A stretch of 64,000 nucleotides of DNA, taken from Streptosporangiaceae bacterium NEAU-GS5. GTDB lineage: Bacteria > Actinomycetota > Actinomycetes > Streptosporangiales > Streptosporangiaceae. The notes under the pieces were generated by a model. It was not told the origin of the DNA and searched no databases. It saw only the letters and a program-made list of their open reading frames with translations. The stretch's first letter is position 1, and the number at the start of each line of letters is the position of its first letter. Location of the stretch: contig JAGFNW010000040.1 of NCBI GenBank assembly GCA_017592665.1, forward strand, positions 1 to 64,000. Direction: 5' to 3'. Below are positions 57,479 through 64,000 of this stretch, in pieces. Made by a program: the position numbers and the translations under genes.

Positions 57479-58369
57479 ATGGACACAAGCGACCGTCCCG
57501 CCCGGCTGAATGTGGGCGTGCTCGGGGCCGGGCGAGTGGGCTCGGTGCTGGGAGCCGCGCTGGCGCAGGCGGGTCATCGAGTGGTGGCGGCGAGCGGCGT
57601 CTCGGACGCCTCACACCGGCGGGCCATGGAACGGCTCGGCGTCGAGGTGGGCCGCCCCGACGAGGTCATCAGGCGCGCCCAGCTCATCTTGCTGACCGTG
57701 CCGGACGACGTGCTGCCCGGCCTGGTCTCCGGCCTCGCCGCCACCGGGGCCGATGTGGGCGGCAAGCTGCTGGTCCACACGAGCGGCGCCTACGGCCTGG
57801 CCGTGCTGGAGCCGGCCACCCGCGAGGGCGCGCTGCCGCTGGCGCTGCACCCGGTGATGACGTTCACCGGCCGCGACGACGACCTCACGCGGCTGACCGG
57901 GTCGTCGTTCGGCGTGACGGCACCGGACGCGCTTCGCCCGGTCGCCGAGGCGCTGGTGATCGAGATGGGCGGGGAGCCGGTCTGGATCGCCGAGCACGAC
58001 CGGGCGCTCTATCACGCGGCCCTCGCCGGCGCCGCCAATCACATGGTCACGCTGATCGCCGAGGCGCAGGAGCTGCTGGCCGGGATCGGCGTGGAAAAGC
58101 CGGGCCGGATGCTGGGCCCGCTCCTCGGCGCGGCTCTCGACAACGTCCTACGGCTCGGCCTCGCCGGGCTGACCGGCCCGGTCGTGCGCGGTGACGCCGA
58201 GACCGTGCGCAGGCATGTGGACGCGTTGATCCTCGCCGCGCCCGAGGCGGCCGACGCCTACGTCGCGCTGGCCCGGCTCACGGCCGATCGCGCGCTGGCG
58301 GCCGGACTGCTCAAACCGGAGGCGGCCGAGCGGCTGCTCGATGCGCTGGGTGGAAACATATGGACTTGA
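57479..58369 (+). CDS. Rossmann/DUF2520 protein, putative ketopantoate-reductase-like
   Basis: This 296-aa protein has an N-terminal NAD(P) Rossmann motif [14 protein letters not shown], then [14 protein letters not shown] and a helical DUF2520 domain with LHPVMTFTG and [20 protein letters not shown]2520 proteins resemble ketopantoate reductase and pyrroline reductase folds. Its stop overlaps the panC ATG by 10 bp. This context makes ketopantoate reduction plausible, but it is not shown. A TACTCT -10 box 6 nt before ATG indicates a leaderless start. Confidence 0.85.
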   Translation: MDTSDRPARLNVGVLGAGRVGSVLGAALAQAGHRVVAASGVSDASHRRAMERLGVEVGRPDEVIRRAQLILLTVPDDVLPGLVSGLAATGADVGGKLLVHTSGAYGLAVLEPATREGALPLALHPVMTFTGRDDDLTRLTGSSFGVTAPDALRPVAEALVIEMGGEPVWIAEHDRALYHAALAGAANHMVTLIAEAQELLAGIGVEKPGRMLGPLLGAALDNVLRLGLAGLTGPVVRGDAETVRRHVDALILAAPEAADAYVALARLTADRALAAGLLKPEAAERLLDALGGNIWT

Positions 58370-59277
58370 TCGTCGCGCACGACCGGGCCGAGCTGGCCAA
58401 GGCCCGCGAAGCGATCACGGCCAAGGGCCGTGATCTGCTCACCCCCCGGGGCCGTGATCACCTGACCGCGCGGGATCGCGAGGGACTTACCGAAGAGCAC
58501 GTCGACGGCACCGTGGCGCTGGTGCCGACCATGGGCGCGCTGCACGAGGGGCATCGCTCGCTCATCCGGCAGGCCCGCGAACGGGCCGACCACGTCGTCG
58601 TGAGCGTCTTCGTCAACCCGCTGCAATTCGGCCCGAACGAGGATTTCTCCCGCTATCCACGGACGTTCGACGCCGACCTGGAGGTGTGCCGCGCGGAGGG
58701 CGTGCAGCTGGTCTTCGCCCCGGCGGCCGACGAGATGTATGGCCCGGATCGCCAGGTCTCGGTCTCCGCCGGTCAGATGGGCAGGATCGTCGAGGGCGCT
58801 TTCCGGCCCGGCCATTTCGACGGCGTGCTGACCATCGTGCTGAAGCTGCTCCACCTGGTCCAGCCGGATGTGGCGGTGTTCGGGCAGAAGGACGCCCAGC
58901 AGCTGGCGCTGATCCGGAGGATGGCGGCCGACCTCGACCTGCCGATCGAGATCGTCGGCGGCCCGACCGTACGCGAGGCCGATGGGCTGGCGCTGTCCAG
59001 CCGCAACCGCTACCTGTCGCCAGAAGATCGGCAGAACGCGCTGGCGCTGTCGCGCGCCCTGTTCGCGGGCGCGGAGGAGCGCGCGCCGAGCGCCGTCGTA
59101 CGGGCCGCGCGTGCCGTGCTCGACCAGGTCCCGATCGAGGTCGACTATCTCGCGCTGGTGGATCCGGCCACGTTCACCGAGGTCAAGGACGGCTATGCGG
59201 GCGAGGCCGTGCTCGCGGTCGCGGCCCGGGTCGGCACCACCCGCCTGATCGACAACGTGGTGCTGACCCTGGTTTAA
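58360..59277 (+). CDS. panC: Pantothenate synthetase
   Basis: This 305-aa enzyme condenses pantoate and beta-alanine using ATP. Motifs: [15 protein letters not shown] (HIGH-like), [35 protein letters not shown] and [13 protein letters not shown]. The N-terminal segment (about residues 18-47) is an added Arg/Asp-rich stretch with a repeated GRD.LT unit that normal PanC lacks. No panD is found between it and nadB. ATG 58360 overlaps the preceding gene. Confidence 0.95.
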   Translation: MDLIVAHDRAELAKAREAITAKGRDLLTPRGRDHLTARDREGLTEEHVDGTVALVPTMGALHEGHRSLIRQARERADHVVVSVFVNPLQFGPNEDFSRYPRTFDADLEVCRAEGVQLVFAPAADEMYGPDRQVSVSAGQMGRIVEGAFRPGHFDGVLTIVLKLLHLVQPDVAVFGQKDAQQLALIRRMAADLDLPIEIVGGPTVREADGLALSSRNRYLSPEDRQNALALSRALFAGAEERAPSAVVRAARAVLDQVPIEVDYLALVDPATFTEVKDGYAGEAVLAVAARVGTTRLIDNVVLTLV

Positions 59278-59296
59278 CGGAGGTTTGCCAGAGGGG

Positions 59297-59339
59297 TTAT
59301 CGTCATACTGACGAGTTCTTATCGTCAAGGCGACGAAAG
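59297..59339 (+). promoter_or_regulatory. Tandem palindromes upstream of nadBC
   Basis: Two copies of TCGTC-N5-GACGA lie at 59300-59314 and 59322-59336, 22 bp apart; the half-site TTATCGTCA starts at 59297 and 59319. TATCGT at 59298-59303 or 59320-59325 could be the -10. The second site touches GAAAGG (59335-59340), the probable ribosome-binding site of ATG 59350. This looks like an operator for an NAD-related repressor; the regulator is unknown. Confidence 0.65.
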
Positions 59340-59349
59340 GCGGCCCCCG

Positions 59350-61848
59350 ATGCCGGCGATCCCACGACCGCAACTGCCCGCACTCCCGAGAAGGCTCAGC
59401 GCGCCCGCCCCCGGCTGGACGGTGGAATCCGATGTCGTGGTGGTGGGGTCCGGCATCGCCGGGCTGACCGTCGCGCTGCGGCTGACCGAGCTCGACCCCG
59501 GCGTGCGCGCCCTCGTCGTCACCAAGGACGTCCTTTCCGCCGGGTCCACTCAGTGGGCGCAGGGCGGCATCGCGGCCGTGCTCGACCCTGAGGACACCCC
59601 GGACGAACATCTCCGCGACACTCTGCTGGCTGGCGTCGGCATCTGCGACGAGGACGCCGTGCGCGTGCTGGTGACCGAGGGCCCGGACGCCCTGAAGCGG
59701 CTCATGGAGCACGGCGCACGCTTCGACCGCGACGCCGACGGCGGCCTCCAGCTGACCAGGGAGGGCGGCCACCGCCGCAACCGCATCGTGCACGCGGGCG
59801 GCGACGCGACCGGCGCCGAGGTCCAGCGGGCGCTGATCGAGGCGGCCCGGCAGGAGCCGCGGATCGAGATCATCGAGCACGCGCTCGTCCTCGACCTCAT
59901 GAAGGACCGCGACGGGCGCGCGGCCGGCGTCACCCTGCACGTCATGGGCGTCGGCTCGCGCGACGGTGTCGGCGCGGCCAAGGCCGGCGCCGTGGTGCTG
60001 GCAAGCGGCGGCATGGGCCAGGTCTTCGCGGCCACCACCAACCCAGTCGTGTCCACCGGCGACGGCGTGGCGCTCGCGCTCCGCGCCGGGGCGGCGATCA
60101 GGGACATCGAGTTCGTCCAGTTCCACCCGACCGTCCTCTGGCTGGGGCCGCAGGCCACCGGTCAGCTGCCGCTGATCTCCGAGGCCGTGCGCGGCGAGGG
60201 CGCCGTGCTGATCGACGCCGCGGGGGAGCGGTTCATGCTCGGCGTGCACGAGCTCGCCGACCTCGCGCCCCGTGACGTCGTGGCCAAGACGATCATGCGC
60301 AGGATGGCCGAGACCGGCGCCGACCACGTCTATCTCGACGGCCGCCACTTCGGCGCGGCCATGTGGGAGTCCCGGTTCCCGACGATCCTCGCGGTCTGCC
60401 GCGAGCACGGCATCGACCCGGTCACCGAGCCCATCCCGGTCGCTCCGGCCGCCCACTACGCCAGCGGCGGCGTCCGCACCGACCTGCGGGGCCGCACGAG
60501 CGTCCCCGGTCTGTACGCCTGCGGCGAGGTGGCCTGCACCGGCGTCCACGGCGCCAACCGCCTGGCCTCCAACTCGCTGCTGGAAGGCCTGGTCTTCGCC
60601 GAGCGGATCGCCGCCCAACTCGTGCACGTACGGCATGCTCCCGGCGACGCCGTGGACGACCGTCCTATGGGCCTGGTCGATCCCCGTACGCGCCGGCGGG
60701 TCCAGGCGCACATGAGCCGCGGGGCCGGGGTGCTGCGCAGCGCCGGCTCGCTCGGCGACGTGGCCCGCGCGCTCGCCCAGGCCAGCTGGACCCCGGTCGC
60801 CGTGGAGCCGTGCACCGAGTCGTGGGAGGCCACCAACCTGCTCACGGTCGCCTCCGCGCTGGTCGCGGCCGCGGCGGCGCGTGAGGAGACACGAGGGGCG
60901 CACTGGCGCGAGGATCATCCCGAGCGCGACGACGCTCGCTGGCTCGCCCACATCGACATCGCCCTCGGCGAGGAAGGCCTGGCAATGACCCACGAGTCCC
61001 ACGGAGCGCCCGGATTCGACCTGGCTGAGGCGGCCCGCCTGGTGGCCGTCGCCCTGGACGAGGATCTGCGCGAAGGCGAGGACGTCACCTCGGCGGCGAC
61101 CATCCCCGCCGGTCATCTGTCCACAGCGGACATCGTGGCCAGGGCCGATGGTGTGGTTGCCGGGCTACCGGTCGCCGAACTGGTCTTCCGTACCGTTCTC
61201 GGCGACGAGGTCCGCGTGCGGCGCGGCGCCGCGGACGGCGATCACGTCAAGCGGGGCGACATCCTCATGTCGGTCACCGGCCCCACGCAGGGCCTGCTGA
61301 CGGCCGAGCGCACGGCGCTCAACTTCCTCACCCACCTGTCGGGCATCGCGACCCAGACCAGCCGGTGGGTGGAGGCGCTCAAGGGGACCTCGGCGCGCGT
61401 CCGCGACAGCCGTAAGACGCTGCCGGGGATGCGGAGCCTGGCGAAGTACGCGGTGCGGTGCGGCGGCGGGGTCAACCACCGGATGGGCCTCTATGACGCC
61501 GCCCTGATCAAGGACAACCACGTGGTGGCCGCGGGCGGGGTGGCCGAGGCGTTCCGGGCGGTCCGGGCCGCCTACCCGGCCATCCCGATCGAGGTCGAGG
61601 TCGACCGGATCGACCAGATCGAGCCCGTCCTCGCCGAGGGCGCCGAGGAGATCCTGCTCGACAACTTCTCGGTGGCCGAGCTGGCCGAGGCCGTCCGGCT
61701 GGTGGCGGGCCGGGCCCGGCTGGAGGCCAGCGGCGGCCTCACACTGGCCGTTGCCCGCGCGGTCGCCGAGACCGGGGTCGACTATCTGTCGGTGGGAGGG
61801 CTGACCCATTCCTCTCCCGCGCTCGATATCGCCCTGGATCTTCGCTGA
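59350..61848 (+). CDS. nadB: L-aspartate oxidase-quinolinate phosphoribosyltransferase fusion (NadB-NadC)
   Basis: This 832-aa protein fuses two NAD-synthesis enzymes. Residues 1-545 are L-aspartate oxidase: FAD motif VVVVGSGIAGLTVAL, AQGGIAA, ASGGMGQVFAATTNP and GEVACTGVHGANRLASNSLLEGLVF. Residues from 546 (a Met at base 60985, where a stand-alone NadC could start) to 832 are NadC: ADGVVAGLPVAE, ERTALNFLTHLSGIAT, DSRKTLPGMRSLAKYAV and IKDNHV. The reading frame is continuous. NadA is not in the window. The usual separate nadB and nadC are thus joined, so the iminoaspartate branch and the quinolinate step are in one chain. An assembly error removing a stop cannot be excluded. Confidence 0.93.
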   Translation: MPAIPRPQLPALPRRLSAPAPGWTVESDVVVVGSGIAGLTVALRLTELDPGVRALVVTKDVLSAGSTQWAQGGIAAVLDPEDTPDEHLRDTLLAGVGICDEDAVRVLVTEGPDALKRLMEHGARFDRDADGGLQLTREGGHRRNRIVHAGGDATGAEVQRALIEAARQEPRIEIIEHALVLDLMKDRDGRAAGVTLHVMGVGSRDGVGAAKAGAVVLASGGMGQVFAATTNPVVSTGDGVALALRAGAAIRDIEFVQFHPTVLWLGPQATGQLPLISEAVRGEGAVLIDAAGERFMLGVHELADLAPRDVVAKTIMRRMAETGADHVYLDGRHFGAAMWESRFPTILAVCREHGIDPVTEPIPVAPAAHYASGGVRTDLRGRTSVPGLYACGEVACTGVHGANRLASNSLLEGLVFAERIAAQLVHVRHAPGDAVDDRPMGLVDPRTRRRVQAHMSRGAGVLRSAGSLGDVARALAQASWTPVAVEPCTESWEATNLLTVASALVAAAAAREETRGAHWREDHPERDDARWLAHIDIALGEEGLAMTHESHGAPGFDLAEAARLVAVALDEDLREGEDVTSAATIPAGHLSTADIVARADGVVAGLPVAELVFRTVLGDEVRVRRGAADGDHVKRGDILMSVTGPTQGLLTAERTALNFLTHLSGIATQTSRWVEALKGTSARVRDSRKTLPGMRSLAKYAVRCGGGVNHRMGLYDAALIKDNHVVAAGGVAEAFRAVRAAYPAIPIEVEVDRIDQIEPVLAEGAEEILLDNFSVAELAEAVRLVAGRARLEASGGLTLAVARAVAETGVDYLSVGGLTHSSPALDIALDLR

Positions 61849-61862
61849 TGCATAATCGGTGA

Positions 61863-62645
61863 ATGCTCCTCGCCATCGATGTCAGCAACACCCATACGGT
61901 GCTAGGACTTTTCGAGGGCGAGGACGTCATCGAGCATTGGAAGATCGCGACCGACGCCCGTCGCACGGCCGACGAGCTGGCAGTGGTCCTGCAGGGCCTC
62001 CTCGGCCAGTCGCCGATCCTCAAGGACGCCGACATCCACGGCATTGCCATCTGCTCGACCGTGCCGTCCGTGCTCAACGAGATGCGGGAGATGTCGCGCC
62101 GCTACTACGGCGACGTGACCGCCGTGATCGTCGAGCCGGGGGTGCGCACCGGCGTGCCCGTCCGGATGGACAACCCCAAGGAGGTCGGCAGCGACCGGAT
62201 CGTCAACGCGCTGGCCGCCGCCACGCTGTACGGCGGCCCGTGCGTGATCGTCGACTTCGGCACGGCCACGTCGTTCGACGCGGTTTCGGCCAAGGGCGAA
62301 TACATCGGCGGCGTCACCGCGCCCGGCATCGAGATCTCCGTCGACGCGCTCGCCCAGGCCGGCGCCCAGTTGCACAAGGTCGAGCTGGTCCGGCCCCGGT
62401 CGGTGATCGCCAAGAACACGGTCGAGGCCCTGCAGTCGGGCATCATCTACGGCTTCGCCGGGCTGGTCGACGGCATCGTGGAGCGCATGGTCGCCGAGCT
62501 CGCCGACGACCCCGACGAGGTGACCGTGGTCGCCACCGGCACGGCGGCGCCGCTTGTCGTGAGCGAGGCGCACACGATCGACGTCCACGAGCCGTGGCTG
62601 ACGCTCATCGGCCTCCGCCTGATATACGGCAGGAACACTGCCTGA
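61863..62645 (+). CDS. coaX: Type III pantothenate kinase
   Basis: This 260-aa enzyme phosphorylates pantothenate, first step of CoA synthesis. It has the ATP motif MLLAIDVSNTHTVLGLF, IVDFGTATSFDAVS and GVTAPGIEISVDAL. The ATG is 14 bp after the nadBC stop; CATAAT at 61851-61856 lies 6 nt before it, so it may also have its own leaderless promoter. Confidence 0.95.
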   Translation: MLLAIDVSNTHTVLGLFEGEDVIEHWKIATDARRTADELAVVLQGLLGQSPILKDADIHGIAICSTVPSVLNEMREMSRRYYGDVTAVIVEPGVRTGVPVRMDNPKEVGSDRIVNALAAATLYGGPCVIVDFGTATSFDAVSAKGEYIGGVTAPGIEISVDALAQAGAQLHKVELVRPRSVIAKNTVEALQSGIIYGFAGLVDGIVERMVAELADDPDEVTVVATGTAAPLVVSEAHTIDVHEPWLTLIGLRLIYGRNTA

Positions 62646-62691
62646 CGTACGGGAGAATGGATCCCCGGATCAGGGAAGGGGATCGGTTCTG

Positions 62692-64000
62692 ATGGACGCC
62701 GACTGGGTGGCGCGATTCGCGGACGAGGTCATCGCCGAGAGCGAGCGGCGCGCGCCGGGCAAACCCATCGTCTGCGCCTCGGGCCTCAGCCCGTCCGGCC
62801 CGATCCACCTCGGCAACCTGCGCGAGGTCATGACCCCGCATCTGGTCGCCGACGAGATCAGGCGGCGCGGCCACGCGTGCGTGCACGTCCTCTCCTGGGA
62901 TGACTTCGACCGGTTCCGCAAGGTCCCGTCCGGTGTCGACGCGTCGTGGGCCGAGCACGTGGGCAAGCCGCTCACCGCCGTCCCACCGCCTCCCGGCAGC
63001 CCTTACGCGAGCTGGGCCGACCACTTCAAGGCGCCCATGATGGCCGCGCTGAAGGAGCTCGGCGTCGAATACCACGGCATCAGCCAGACCGAGATGTACA
63101 CCTCGGGCAGCTACCGGGAGCAGGTCCTGCTGGCCATGCGGGAGCGTCACAAGATCGACGCGATCCTCGGCCAATATCGCACGAAGAAGAAGGCCGCGAA
63201 GGCGGTCACCGACGCCGACGAGGCGGCCGCGATCGAGGGCTCGGGAGCGGCTGGCGAGGACGACGGCTCGGGCCAGGCCGGATATTTCCCCTACAAGCCT
63301 TACTGCTCGGTCTGTGATCGCGACACGACCACGGTCACCTCTTACGACGACGCCACCACGGCGCTGTCATATGTGTGCGCCTGCGGCCACTCCGAGACCG
63401 TGTTGCTCAGCGAGCACACCCGCGGCAAGCTGGTGTGGAAGGTCGACTGGCCCATGCGCTGGGCCTACGAAGGCGTGATCTTCGAGCCGTCCGGGGTCGA
63501 CCACTCCTCACCCGGGTCGTCGTTCGTGGTCGGCGGCCAGATCGTGCGCGAGGTCTTCGGCGGCGTCCAGCCCATCGGGCCCATGTATGCGTTCGTCGGC
63601 ATCAGCGGCATGGCGAAGATGAGCAGCTCGCGGGGCGGCGTGCCGACCCCGTCCGACGCGCTGTCCATCATGGAGCCGGCCCTGCTGCGCTGGCTCTACG
63701 CGCGCCGCCGCCCCAACCAGTCCTTCAAGATCTCCTTCGACCAGGAGATCCAGCGGATGTACGACGAGTGGGATTCCCTCGACCGCAAGGTCGTCGACGG
63801 CTCGGCGCTCCCGCTCGACGTGGCGGCCCACCGCCGGGCCGCGTCCACCTCCTACGGCCCGCTGCCGGTGACCCCGCGCGTGCTGCCCTACCGCACGCTC
63901 GCCTCCGTGGCCGACATCACGACCGGCGACGAGGAGCAGACGCTGCGGATCCTGCGCGAGTTCGACCCGGGCCTCAGAACGCTCGAGGAGGCCCGCCCGC
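62692..64000 (+). CDS. lysS: Class I lysyl-tRNA synthetase (truncated by window end)
   Basis: The 436 visible residues show the archaeal-type class I LysRS: PSGPIHLGN (HIGH-like) near residue 34 and KMSSSRG (KMSKS). A four-Cys zinc-like segment lies between (CSVCDRDTT, VCACGHSE). It charges tRNA-Lys or supplies lysyl transfer. ATG 62692 has GGGAAGGGG upstream. The stop is beyond the window. Confidence 0.93.
   Translation, partial: MDADWVARFADEVIAESERRAPGKPIVCASGLSPSGPIHLGNLREVMTPHLVADEIRRRGHACVHVLSWDDFDRFRKVPSGVDASWAEHVGKPLTAVPPPPGSPYASWADHFKAPMMAALKELGVEYHGISQTEMYTSGSYREQVLLAMRERHKIDAILGQYRTKKKAAKAVTDADEAAAIEGSGAAGEDDGSGQAGYFPYKPYCSVCDRDTTTVTSYDDATTALSYVCACGHSETVLLSEHTRGKLVWKVDWPMRWAYEGVIFEPSGVDHSSPGSSFVVGGQIVREVFGGVQPIGPMYAFVGISGMAKMSSSRGGVPTPSDALSIMEPALLRWLYARRRPNQSFKISFDQEIQRMYDEWDSLDRKVVDGSALPLDVAAHRRAASTSYGPLPVTPRVLPYRTLASVADITTGDEEQTLRILREFDPGLRTLEEARP

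Overview
This is a high-GC actinobacterial chromosome segment. The order topA - tmk (as a transporter/thymidylate kinase fusion) - holB - PSP1 - TAP-like peptidase - tRNA, the ppa - dacB - metalloprotease - tilS - hpt - ftsH - folE - folP - folB - folK - DUF3180 block, the panC - nadB/nadC - coaX - class I lysyl-tRNA synthetase block, and a chaplin gene between an M20 peptidase and a DUF5703 gene all point to a morphologically complex filamentous actinomycete. I suspect Streptosporangiales, which is inference. No rRNA, CRISPR array, prophage or biosynthetic gene cluster was seen. Most of the window is core chromosome with accessory islands between the blocks.

Layout. 0-6.5 kb: a tRNA-Leu with a probable recombinase relic beside it, an M20 peptidase, a small secreted protein, about 1 kb of gene-free repeats, and an eight-repeat chaplin-like surface protein. 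6.5-20.9 kb: DNA topology and replication genes (topA, MFS-Tmk fusion, holB), then two sigma-factor/membrane-partner modules that seem inserted before the PSP1 gene, a pair of MITE-like elements, a lipoprotein peptidase and tRNA-Thr. 21-35 kb: an accessory zone of secreted proteins (RCC1-PASTA, subtilase-PASTA-polyGly, lamin-tail nuclease), a PadR pair, a TPR protein, a large LuxR-type regulator, an esterase, RidA and small secreted proteins. 35-42.6 kb: an ABC-F protein, a lipoprotein, a saccharopine-dehydrogenase-like oxidoreductase, a phosphodiesterase, a one-piece sigma/anti-sigma membrane protein and an NlpC/P60 hydrolase. 42.6-52.8 kb: the housekeeping block with a full folE-folP-(NTF2-like)-folB-folK run. 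52.8-53.6 kb: gene-free skewed repeats. 53.6-64 kb: a lone nuoD, DoxX, a P450, a MidA-type methyltransferase, then pantothenate/NAD/CoA genes and a truncated class I lysS.

Working together: folE/P/B/K overlap or abut and make folate precursors. The DUF2520 protein, PanC, NadB-NadC and CoaX form a cofactor cluster (pantothenate, NAD, CoA). Several genes have a TANNNT -10 box 6-7 nt before the start codon, implying leaderless transcripts.

The observations I rate highest are the NadB-NadC fusion with two tandem palindromes overlapping its promoter and ribosome-binding region, the ECF sigma/zinc-finger anti-sigma/membrane fusion, the eight-repeat chaplin-like protein with a C-terminal membrane anchor, the nuoD/MidA neighbourhood with a divergent leaderless promoter, and a small MITE-like repeat family. 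I did not find a clearly new defence or mobile system.
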